From Plasmodium brasilianum (Eukaryota > Apicomplexa > Aconoidasida > Haemosporida > Plasmodiidae): DNA of 64,000 bases. Both the position numbers and the translations under genes were made by a program. Shown in pieces: positions 1 to 9,800 of this stretch. Location of the stretch: assembly GCF_023973825.1 (NCBI RefSeq), contig NC_090125.1, positions 2,701,412 to 2,765,411 on the forward strand, read 5' to 3'. The notes below the pieces were generated by a model, which saw only the letters and a program-made list of their open reading frames with translations, was not told where the DNA came from and made no database searches. The stretch's first letter is position 1, and every line of letters begins with the position of its first letter.

Positions 1-3000
1 ATTATTCACGTAAAAGTTATATAACTCCTCATGATGCGTACAAATTGGAACTAACAATGTTTCTATTAAAAAATTGATATAAAATTCATGATAATTTTTT
101 ATGTGACACAAGGATTTGGCTTTTGATAATGTGTATACAAAATTATTCCAAGTGGAACTTAAAACCCATTGATAATAAGTGTAAATGGTGTTTAAAAAAA
201 AGTATATTTTATACTTCAAAATACATAATGAGCAAATAATAATATGAAAATTATCATAACATATAACTTTTTTGTTTTTTACATATTTATAAAATATGTG
301 AACCAAATTTAATATATGTAAGGACTTTTTAATTTCTAAAAAAAAAGAAAAAATAGCTGAATACTTTTCCAAACAATTTGAATCAAAGAACAAATTTATA
401 AAAGGATCCCCATTGGTTTCTATAATCAAATTTCTATAATTTATAACATTTATGTTGTTATTATATATTTTATTTTCCTTTAGTTTAAAATAAAACTTTT
501 TCAATATGCTACTTATTATATCTTCTTTGTAAAAATTATTTATTAAGTTTTTCGATAAGGATTCCTTTGGATTTTCGTACTTTGCATTGCTCTCAACAAA
601 GTTGTCACTGCTACGACTGCCATTTCTACTACTGCCATTTCTACTACTGCCACTGCTACGACTGCCAATTCTACTATTCTCATAATCATATCTATCATTC
701 CTGTTTTCCCTCTCCTTATTATAATTCTCTTTCCCCTTCTTCAGGGTTCCACTATTACAAATGTTTGCATCTTCTGCAAAATTTTGATGATAATTATTAT
801 GCTCCTTCATAGGAGCCCTTTCAACCTTACCATCCATTGACAATACATCAGGAGTGATATGTATCATATGAGTAAGATTTTCCCCATCTACATTACTACT
901 TATCAAATTATTCCCCATAGTATGGTTACAATAAGTAGACGTTACATAATTTTCGTTAATTTTATATTCTCCTATCATAATATTTTTTTTCTTCGTCTTT
1001 TTTGTGCATTTTCCGTTATAGAGGTAATTTCTATGCGTTTCTTTCAAATTCTTTCTTCCATTAACACAATTTAAAATTATTTTATCGCTGTAATTTTTTT
1101 CATGCATACAATCAGTATCTTTAGATCGCAATATTTTCATATGGAGAATAATAAACTTTTTATGCAAAAATGCGGGACATGAGTAAGTATCATTTGTTAT
1201 TTTATTGATCCTGGGGTATGTCTGACGACTGTTATGAAGTATGCATTGTCTAAATGTGGTGTTCATATTTCTTTCATCAATAATAGGGGAAGAAACTTGT
1301 TTAAAAATAAATTCAAAGAATGGTGAAATATAATCACTAATTTCTAGAAATACTAAACTACGCAAGCAACAAAAGTATTCTAAAAGATAGCAATATTTCA
1401 TTAAACTGCATAAAAATATACGATTACTTTTAACATAAAAATTAAAAAATTGCTCTTGAAAAAATTTCTTAATAAACATATCATAAGGCACATTTAATGA
1501 CATAATATTTTTATTAAAATATGGCAAACCCGCCTTTTTATTATTTCCATTTGTTCTTAAAAACTCTGATATTATATCTAGTGAGGTACCATGAACCTGT
1601 TTTATATTCTCTATATTGTAGTAATAATTAAGTGTATTTTCATGTAGCCTTTTTGAAAGATCTACACCTTCTTCAAAGAAAATGAAATCATGGAATGTAT
1701 ACTCATCGTTCGTCAAAGCATCATTATTAACAGTCTCATCCATGCATGAATACGGATAATTATCATTGGAATTATAATAATAATAATGATGATGCAATGT
1801 ACTATTTGTGTCATGCTTGTCCTCCAATTTTGTTCTTTGTCTTTCTTTTTTTTGTTCCTTTAAGTAATAGTCAATATAGTCAATATTGTTCTTTTCATTA
1901 TTAATTTTCATATACAGTCTAATATTATTTCCTAAACTTATTAGAAAAAAGACGAAAGAGTTAAAAAATTCTGGGCATAATATAAAATCATTTTGTTTCT
2001 TAATAAACAACATATGGTTTCCATATTGTTCTTCGTCGTAGTTGCTTTCAGAATATATAAAAAACTCATTGAATTTATCATCAATTTCTCCTTTCTTTAT
2101 CCAAGTATTTATGTGATTCGAATAATATATGTTTAAATCATTCAACAAATATCGAAATATTTTTTCCATAGTCTTATTGTTCATAATTTGGCAATTTCTC
2201 CAATATAATAAAATCATATCATAACAGACACAAAACTTTTTTGCATTGTCATAGTTCATATTAAAATACATATAATCATTTATATTAATATTATACAGTA
2301 AATAGGATAAAACATAATTGATAAAATCGTATAAATTATTCCACATACATAAATATTTATTTAACATAAAATATAGATGTATCAAACTGAGTGACCTGAA
2401 ACTTGATATATTGTCTTTATCAAAGTTTTCCTTCCTGTTATGCTCTCCATTTTGCTCTTTATGTTCATCATTGTGATGTATGCAATCTTTACTATATATT
2501 CTACCTTTACAATATATGTTGTCTTTAAAACGTGCATTATCATTATAATATATATCATCATTATTATATATACCGTCTTTATCATATATATCATCTTTAT
2601 CATATATGTCGTTCTCGTCACTCTTATCATATCTTCCTTTTTTTTTTCTTTTTTTTTTTTTTTTTTTCAAATTAACAAAGTCGTCTACCTTTAAAAAATC
2701 TATAATACTTATTTTGTGTATGCCTTGTATAAATTCCCAAATGTGCTCGTCCTTAATAGGGGTAATGTTGTACTGCCTTAATATTAGCAATGCGTGATAA
2801 TTGTAAAGTATATCTACTATACATGTCCATTCAGAATAAATATTTTTCAATGAGTTTATAAAACAGTCTAGAAAATTGCCTTGATAGAACATGTTGGTGT
2901 TATCACTATATTTGTTATTACTACATCTGCTACTATTAATCATGCTAATTTGATCAAAATGGAAAAAAAAACCTTTCTTACTCTCATCATTGTTAACATT

Positions 3001-5178
3001 TTCCCTAATGTAAATAATGTAATTAAAAATATACCTTAACTTGCAAGGTAAAAAAAAAAAAAAGTTACGAAATTTATGAACAAGGAATATAAAAATGTGC
3101 AAGTAAAATAATTTTATGCTAACTTTTTTCATTTTCTTTAAATAGTTCTTAAAAGTGTTTCCTCTTATGTTATACAATTTAACTTTCATCATTCTGTTTA
3201 TAACTGCATGGTATTTAACAATATCATAATTGCTTATCTGGCTGCTATTTATATTCCTCTTTTTGATTTTTTTTTTTATTTCAATGTAGAATAAGAAATC
3301 ATCTTTTATTTTATTCTTATCCATTACACTGTTAAATAAAAAATCAGAAAAATTTGAAAAAAAATCATCTTTAAATTTAATTGGACAATTAAAAGATAAT
3401 ATCATTAAAATTTCTTTTATTACAAATATTTCACTTACGTAGAATGTATTTTTCTTCTTTTTATTCCTTTTTTCCTTCGTCATATATGCCCCCTTTAAAA
3501 TTTTATTCCTGTTATTATGCATATTCTTACCTTCTTCGACAATTAATTTGTCGTAATAATTCGAATTTTCGGTTTGTACATTATCAGTGGTACTGTTCCA
3601 CTTGTATGCTAGTATTCTACTATCGTTATTTTCCTCATTCGAATAACTGTAATACATGTTTTCATTAATTATATTTTTCTCAAATGCTTCAAATGTGTCA
3701 GATGTTTTATTTGTTTCTCCTATTCCTTTTTTGCTAATATATCTGTTATTTACATTATTGTAGTTATTATCAGTTATATCAAAATTCTCCCTTCCTCGAT
3801 CTTCCTTTTCTTTTGCATTTTCATCATACATTATATCAGTCATAAATACATTATGCAAATTATATATATCCGTTTCGTATATAATATTCCTATCACTTTC
3901 TATGTTTTCATAATTCTCTTCGTCAAACAAGTTTATATTATTAAAAAAATACTGTTCTTTTGGTCTGGACGTGAATAAGGAATCTTTGCTTTTTTTTTTT
4001 TTCTGTCTTTTTTTTAAACTTATGAGTATATTATCTTCATCAGATGTTTCACTTAAACTGTTACTGTAGAGGTGCTTCTTATTATCATTCTCATAATCAT
4101 CATATATGCCGTAATTTTTGTAATATCTACTATTTCGGTTTTTAGAAGCCATAACATGCTCATCGCCGTTACCATATTTATCACGTTCAGCATATTCTCT
4201 ATATTCACCGTATTGACCATATTGACCATATTGACCATATTCATCATATTCATCATATTCATCATAATCGTAGACACTTTTATTATTATGTCTTGAGAGA
4301 TTATTCCTAGAGCCCTTTACTTTATCCTTCACATTTTTATAATGCGGATATTTGTAAATACAGTCGCATATCTTTTTAATGACATTTTCATATGTTAATT
4401 CGTTTTTACTTTTCATATAATTATCAACATAATAACTATATTTCTCTTCATAAAAACTGTTAAAATTGTATCCTGTATTAGTATCTTCTTGTTTATCTTT
4501 ATAATTATTTACTTCAATACATATATTATTTAAATGGTTGTCATTTTGATCTCTTTCATTTTTCACTATTTCTCTTTTATTTGCATTATAGTCCTTCTCT
4601 TCTTCTTCTTCTTCCTCTTCTCCCGACGAAGTAAATCTTGTGTTTTGATCATCCGTTTCATATAACTCGTTCAGATATATTTTTTCTTCCTCAATATTAA
4701 AATTATTTATATCTTTTAAAGCTGTTTGTTCGTTAATATTTAATAACGTATTCGCTTCTTTTTGCTTCTTATTGTTAAAATATTTACCATATAAGGAATC
4801 AATAACTTGGGAATTTTCTATTTTCGAGCTTTCACTTATTAAAAATAATAATTTTAAAATAATAAACTTTAACTCGTATCTATCCTTTTCATTATAAATA
4901 TAAAACTTATCATTTAAAAAATGTTCACATAAATATTTAAAAATATCTTTCTTCTTATATTCTGCATTTATGGTTAACTCATTTATATACTCATTAATAT
5001 CATTCACAACTTCATTGTCATTCACATCTTGAAAAGGGTATAAGGCAATTTCGTTTAATGACTTATTTATTAAACTGTTTAAAACCTTTTCATTACAATA
5101 CTGTTCGAACTTTCCGAATAAGTAACTTAAATACTCTTTCTGCTTTTTTCTTACTTCATTGATGTAAGCAGATGTCAT
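1..5178 (-). CDS. gamma-tubulin complex component (GCP/Spc97-Spc98 family), 3' end outside window
   Basis: The frame is open from the ATG at 5178 to the left edge, giving 1726 codons with no stop. It is therefore N-terminal and incomplete. Family members form the gamma-tubulin ring complex that nucleates microtubules at the parasite centriolar plaque. GRIP1-type features appear around 2050-2130, where the protein reads NHINTWIKKGEIDDKFNEFF, matching the family's 'W..xGELxDPYxEFFI' signature. The GRIP2-type core appears around 100-500: 'FFDSNCLEKYSAIFSFFLEIKK' pattern, followed near the left edge by a WNNF...LSKAKSL...HEFYINFLIETLL pattern. Long acidic, Asn- and Lys-rich inserts separate the conserved blocks, including a Tyr-rich (DEY/GQY) repeat near 4190-4270 and a poly-Lys run at 2638-2667. 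No intron is needed. Which GCP paralogue (2-6) it is cannot be decided without the C-terminus. The family assignment is solid; the start is the first Met after an upstream AT-rich non-coding stretch. Confidence 0.88.
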   Translation of the reverse strand, partial: MTSAYINEVRKKQKEYLSYLFGKFEQYCNEKVLNSLINKSLNEIALYPFQDVNDNEVVNDINEYINELTINAEYKKKDIFKYLCEHFLNDKFYIYNEKDRYELKFIILKLLFLISESSKIENSQVIDSLYGKYFNNKKQKEANTLLNINEQTALKDINNFNIEEEKIYLNELYETDDQNTRFTSSGEEEEEEEEKDYNANKREIVKNERDQNDNHLNNICIEVNNYKDKQEDTNTGYNFNSFYEEKYSYYVDNYMKSKNELTYENVIKKICDCIYKYPHYKNVKDKVKGSRNNLSRHNNKSVYDYDEYDEYDEYGQYGQYGQYGEYREYAERDKYGNGDEHVMASKNRNSRYYKNYGIYDDYENDNKKHLYSNSLSETSDEDNILISLKKRQKKKKSKDSLFTSRPKEQYFFNNINLFDEENYENIESDRNIIYETDIYNLHNVFMTDIMYDENAKEKEDRGRENFDITDNNYNNVNNRYISKKGIGETNKTSDTFEAFEKNIINENMYYSYSNEENNDSRILAYKWNSTTDNVQTENSNYYDKLIVEEGKNMHNNRNKILKGAYMTKEKRNKKKKNTFYVSEIFVIKEILMILSFNCPIKFKDDFFSNFSDFLFNSVMDKNKIKDDFLFYIEIKKKIKKRNINSSQISNYDIVKYHAVINRMMKVKLYNIRGNTFKNYLKKMKKVSIKLFYLHIFIFLVHKFRNFFFFLPCKLRYIFNYIIYIRENVNNDESKKGFFFHFDQISMINSSRCSNNKYSDNTNMFYQGNFLDCFINSLKNIYSEWTCIVDILYNYHALLILRQYNITPIKDEHIWEFIQGIHKISIIDFLKVDDFVNLKKKKKKRKKKGRYDKSDENDIYDKDDIYDKDGIYNNDDIYYNDNARFKDNIYCKGRIYSKDCIHHNDEHKEQNGEHNRKENFDKDNISSFRSLSLIHLYFMLNKYLCMWNNLYDFINYVLSYLLYNININDYMYFNMNYDNAKKFCVCYDMILLYWRNCQIMNNKTMEKIFRYLLNDLNIYYSNHINTWIKKGEIDDKFNEFFIYSESNYDEEQYGNHMLFIKKQNDFILCPEFFNSFVFFLISLGNNIRLYMKINNEKNNIDYIDYYLKEQKKERQRTKLEDKHDTNSTLHHHYYYYNSNDNYPYSCMDETVNNDALTNDEYTFHDFIFFEEGVDLSKRLHENTLNYYYNIENIKQVHGTSLDIISEFLRTNGNNKKAGLPYFNKNIMSLNVPYDMFIKKFFQEQFFNFYVKSNRIFLCSLMKYCYLLEYFCCLRSLVFLEISDYISPFFEFIFKQVSSPIIDERNMNTTFRQCILHNSRQTYPRINKITNDTYSCPAFLHKKFIILHMKILRSKDTDCMHEKNYSDKIILNCVNGRKNLKETHRNYLYNGKCTKKTKKKNIMIGEYKINENYVTSTYCNHTMGNNLISSNVDGENLTHMIHITPDVLSMDGKVERAPMKEHNNYHQNFAEDANICNSGTLKKGKENYNKERENRNDRYDYENSRIGSRSSGSSRNGSSRNGSRSSDNFVESNAKYENPKESLSKNLINNFYKEDIISSILKKFYFKLKENKIYNNNINVINYRNLIIETNGDPFINLFFDSNCLEKYSAIFSFFLEIKKSLHILNLVHIFYKYVKNKKVICYDNFHIIICSLCILKYKIYFFLNTIYTYYQWVLSSTWNNFVYTLSKAKSLCHIKNYHEFYINFLIETLLVPICTHHEELYNFYVNN
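4190..4270 (-). repeat. in-frame 9-bp (Asp/Gly-x-Tyr) repeats in the GCP gene
   Basis: Consecutive 9-bp units encode DEY and then GQY tripeptides in the N-terminal insert of the gamma-tubulin complex component. This is a typical Plasmodium low-complexity expansion outside the conserved GRIP blocks. Confidence 0.7.
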
Positions 5179-5735
5179 ATTTACCTAAACATGCAAGTAG
5201 TACATGAAGCAGGGGAAAAAAACCGGGTAACAGCAGTTGCCGCGTAAAACTGCGTAAATCTAAATTTACGGACTCTAAGTTAGAGCTCATGGGTTTATGA
5301 ACGTACACACACAAATGAGTATAAATATATATATATATTTGTATGTATGTATGTATGTATGTATATACCTTACGCGGTAAATATGTTTATGCATAAACTG
5401 AATGCAGAAAAAAGCATTTTTCTTCTTAATAAACTCATTCTTTTAAAGGTGACATGCAATTTATACATTATACTTTGCTTTTTCTTAAAAAGATATGCAC
5501 GCAAACACAGAACACAGTGTCTAAATTAATTCGAGTAGTACACGTCAAAAAAATAATCTTCTATAGGCATTTTTTATATGAACATAGATATACACATGTA
5601 TTAGTGTCCAAAATGCCTAAATAAAATTTCAGTGACAATATGAAGTATAGCAAGAAAAATTTAAGGATTTCGGAAGTGGACATATGTGTACACATATCAC
5701 GCGATGACATGTACACACATATATTATTGCCAAAA
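5179..5735. other. intergenic region between the Yos1 and GCP genes
   Basis: Non-coding, AT-rich. It would carry the promoter of the gamma-tubulin complex gene and the 3' UTR of the Yos1 gene. It contains (AT)n and GTAT runs at 5325-5370 and the decayed duplicate listed separately. The short open frames here are low complexity and I do not call them. Confidence 0.7.
5600..5668 (-). pseudogene. decayed partial duplicate of the Yos1 3' coding end
   Basis: Positions 5600-5668 align without gaps to 5723-5791, at a constant offset of 123 bp, with about 51 of 69 bases identical by eye. The second segment encodes the last 18 residues of the Yos1-like protein (PLIFLNLLCIVVEILFG and stop). The first, read in the same frame, gives P-stop-IFLAILHIVTEILFRH. 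The residue pattern is therefore conserved, but a TAA interrupts it and the true stop is lost. The simplest reading is an old tandem duplication of the gene's end that is no longer functional. Confidence 0.6.
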
Positions 5736-5966
5736 CTATCCAAATAAAATTTCAACGACAATACACAGCAAATTAAGAAAAATTAAAGGAATTTTAAAAT
5801 ATATTCTAATAGTGTAGAATAACAATTTTATGTTATCAAAAATATCATTACTATTTAAACTAATATCTATTTTTTTATATTTTTTTAACTTCTTTTCATT
5901 TATAATTAAAACGCTATTAATCAGCAACACCACACTTTCGAATAATAGAAAAAAATACATACTCAT
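5736..5966 (-). CDS. YOS1: Yos1/IER3IP1-like ER-Golgi membrane protein
   Basis: A 76-aa single-exon protein. Family members (yeast Yos1, human IER3IP1) are tiny two-helix membrane proteins that act with the Yip1-Yif1 complex in ER-to-Golgi vesicle transport. The family layout is complete. An N-terminal hydrophobic helix (about residues 4-22) runs into an 'INEKKLKK' segment, matching the family's 'xxEERFL'. A short variable hydrophilic middle follows. The C-terminal block then has the 'IRxxxKIPLIxLNxLCIVxEILFG' pattern, matching the conserved 'R(V/I)PLIxxNxxxIVxxLLxG' ending. The length is the family's usual size. Two in-frame Mets lie at 5966 and 5960; either would serve. It is on the same strand as the GCP gene but about 560 bp upstream, so it is a separate unit. 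Confidence 0.85.
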   Translation of the reverse strand: MSMYFFLLFESVVLLINSVLIINEKKLKKYKKIDISLNSNDIFDNIKLLFYTIRIYFKIPLIFLNLLCIVVEILFG

Positions 5967-6893
5967 TTTTGCAAGTATTGAAAAACGATAAAAATATTAT
6001 TCATAGAGGAGTCATGCACTTCAAGCTTTTCATTTTATTAATTTTTATATTTGGTTTTAATACTTGATTTTAATTTTAATTTTATTTATATTTTTTTTTT
6101 TTTTTTTTTCCCTTTCGTATTAGAAGTTTAAACTTAATTTATACTTTTAGCAAAATTGTTAGTCAGCAAGAGGGAAAAAAAATACGTAAAAAGAATTTTT
6201 TTTTTTCGTATATTATAAATACCTTATTAAAGAAATCATATTTTCACAATTTTTCACGCTGAAAATGGATGCATACAAATATATGCTTAAGTCACATGAA
6301 CAATTAATATCTTACACATACCCCAAATTATTGATAAGTTAAACGCGGATATACATTTTTCTATATATTTATTCTGATAATAGAGCAAGTATGACAAATT
6401 AAAAAAAAAAAAAAGTGATAAAAAGGAATGAAAAAGAACATACTCAAAATTCAATATTGGGGGTTAAGAAGTTTATATATGTACATACTTATATATTCAA
6501 CTAGTGACATTTAAAGGTTTCACAAGAAAGGAAAAATAAGATTTTACAATATATATATATTCATATTATACAAACATTCTGCTGTTATTTATATCTCATT
6601 AGTTTAGCACCGACAAAATACATTTCACAAATGAATAAAAAAAGGAACAAGAAAACTACTTATACACACAATAAAGTGAAAAAAAAAAAAAAAAAAAAAT
6701 TCTTAGCATATGAAGAAAAAGAATATATAAAAAAAAATTAGCCAACAACAAAAAAAAAAAATTCTAAAAAATGAATTAACTTGTTCAAATGTTCTGAATG
6801 TAATTATTTACAGGGCATATAACAGAAGGTAATAGGAGAAAAATATATATTAATGTATTTCAATGATATCAATAAAAAATGAAGTACTCATAT
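5967..6893. other. intergenic region upstream of the Yos1 gene
   Basis: Very AT-rich spacer with long poly-A and poly-T runs (for example 6090-6110, 6395-6415, 6680-6700). It should hold the Yos1 promoter and the 3' UTR of the LRR gene. I see no coding signal. Confidence 0.6.
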
Positions 6894-9800
6894 TTACTTC
6901 ATAATATGATATTTAATATTTCTAGATTTTAAATCTGTTAAATTGTAACGACCTTTCAGTAAAAAATCTTCCTTTTGTTCCGGTGTACTGTTATTATCTT
7001 TGTTTTGTTGTTTTTCAAAAAAATTCTCAATTAATTTTTGTTCAACTTCTGTTAGATAAGCATTATACTCAGTATCTTTATTAATTTTATTTTTTGCTAA
7101 TTTCGTAACTTTCGTTTTTCCCAATTCATTTTTATCAGACATTGATGAATCGTAAGTACATTGGAATGAAATAATATCTTTGTTTATTGAATTAAATAAT
7201 ATAGTATTAGCATCTTCTGCACTTAAATAATTAGAGTATAATTTAATTTTTTCTAGTGATCTGCATTTTGATATAATATTGTTTAAAAAAGTTATAATTC
7301 CTTTATTGTTATTAAACAAATTACATTGCAAAGACAAAACAGTTAAGTAAGTATTTTTATTTAATTTGTTAATATTTTTGTTGACATTTAATAAAAAGGT
7401 GTTCGTCAATTTGCAGTTGTCCAAGCTAAATAAAAAAAAAGAAAAAAATTAAATTAAATTAAATTAAAAAAATAGTATACCATCTGTACAAGCCATTTCT
7501 GCAGTGTTGCATACTTTTTTTTTTTTTTTTTTTTCTCTATTTTATTATTTATATTATATTTTTTTTCCTTACTTAACAATTTTGCACTTTGTGTCGTTCA
7601 AAAGGTAGAAAAAAAGTTCATGTACTAAGGGACTTCCCCCTAAGTTCAGATCTCTTAAATTTACATTGCTGAAAACGGTGAAAATATGTATATATGGAAT
7701 ATAGGCATATACACATATGTACGTACACACAAGTACACAAACGTATACATATGTTTATCTTTATATGAAGGGCTTGTATGTTCCCATTACGGGATTCTTC
7801 ATGCTACTATACTTTCATTTTTTCCATTTTCTTTCTGTATTTTATTTTATTTAGCTTTATTTTTTACGTATTTCTGCATATATACTCAAGACTTACAAAA
7901 AAATAGTGAAATTCGAAAGAAATGCAATAATTTCTCCCACGGGTAAATTTGAATCAATTAAATTATTACTTAAAGATAATTTGTAAACTTTTATGTCATA
8001 TGAATAATCTTTTACAGAGTTAAAATATAAAATATCTTCATTACTTAAATAACAGCAACTAAAGTTTATATTTTTTACAACACTGTTTTTGCACAAGTCC
8101 AAGACAAAATGAATTTCTTCATGCGTAACATTGTAATGATAAAAATTTATATCCTTGAAATTAAAAAAAAACAAATATACAGTTATTATATTTGAGTGTG
8201 CATGTGCGAACATGTATGTATGTATGTACATATGCATGTATGCATTAGTATGTATACATTTTATACAAACGATGTTGTATTTACAAATTGGAAATTTTTT
8301 TAAAAAAGAAAATTTTTTTTAAAATTCTTTTTAAGTTACGCTTTCATTTCTCATAACAAAATAATTCAAAACATTCTCATTTATTTCTCTATTATTCTTC
8401 ATTTGCTCGTAAAAGTACAACTCGCCACGGAAGCTACAAAAGAAAAAAGAAAATTAAACAAAAGTTTTTTTAATGTATTGTTACTACTCCTTTTTTAATG
8501 TATTGTTACTACTTTTTTAACGTATTGCTACTTCTCCTTTTTTGATTTCTTTCGAATATCCCTTTTTTCATTGTATATGTACCTTTTTTTTACTATATTA
8601 TTAAATAGTAAGATGATATTATTTTTGAACAAATTTAATTCAATTTTGGTTTCCTTTTTATTAAGCATACACTCAATAAACAAAATCCACGCGTTATTCA
8701 ATTTTTTAATTGTTATGTTTTTAATTATGTATAATTTTTCTTCAGGTTTTTCTATATACAAGTAGCAGAAGTACAATTCAAAGACAACAGAAGTACTTTT
8801 ATCCTGCAGGAAAGAAAATAAAAAAAAAGAAAAGAAAAAAGCTTAGTCACAATAAGTATGTGCAACTGATATGATGGGGAAACAGTTATGGATGGACTAA
8901 ATGCTGGAACTATAAATAGATAGGAGATCATATTCATTGAGTGCATATATTAATTATATATGCACATATGCAGGAGTATGTATGGATTTGGGTTAATATA
9001 TATATATGTATGCTGGATTGGACATAATTGGCTTACATTTTCAAGCAGTTCAGCAATTCCCCTTAAATTATAAGAAAAGTACTTTTTAATTTCATAAATA
9101 TTATTAAAATGAAAAATGTCTGGAACAGGCTTAAAGTATTTCTGCATTATAATGGATGATTTCTTTCTTTTAAATTCATATGATATATCAAAAATATCTG
9201 TTTGTATAAGATTTCCATATATATACAACATTTTAAAACTCTTATTTAATTCGAATAATATCTTTGTTAAGGATAGAATATCATAATAAGTTAGTTTATT
9301 AAACTCAACATTTACACAATTGATGGGACTTATTAAAGATTTTGTTTTTCTCTCCTTTATATATTTCACTAAATTATCAACGTTGTCTTTACGTAGTTGA
9401 CAGTTAACTAAACTTAAAAAAGATATCTCAGTATTTAACAATAAATCAGAAATAAAATAATCAGAAGATGGATTTGAAAAATTGATAAAATCTAAAATAA
9501 GTTCTTTTAATTTAATACTTTTAAAAAACTTTATGACGTAGTCCATGTCCTTTTTAATTCTATTAAATATTAAGTTAGAAAACAATGGATTGTTGGCTAA
9601 ATTTAATACATCACACTGTTTAATATTTGAAAAAGATAAAAATTCCGATAAATCTTCAATTGTCATATTTCTATTTGATAAGTTAATGCTATTTATATTA
9701 GTTAAATATTTGTTATAGGAACATATAATAGTATCTGCCTTTTTATCGTATTTGACATTTTTTAAATTTAATATATTCCTTTCAAATAAAAAATAATTCA

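Noticed and set aside
5561..5761. 66-codon minus frame overlapping the Yos1 3' end
   Set aside because: It is an out-of-frame reading through both halves of the relic duplication; only the repeat relationship is meaningful.
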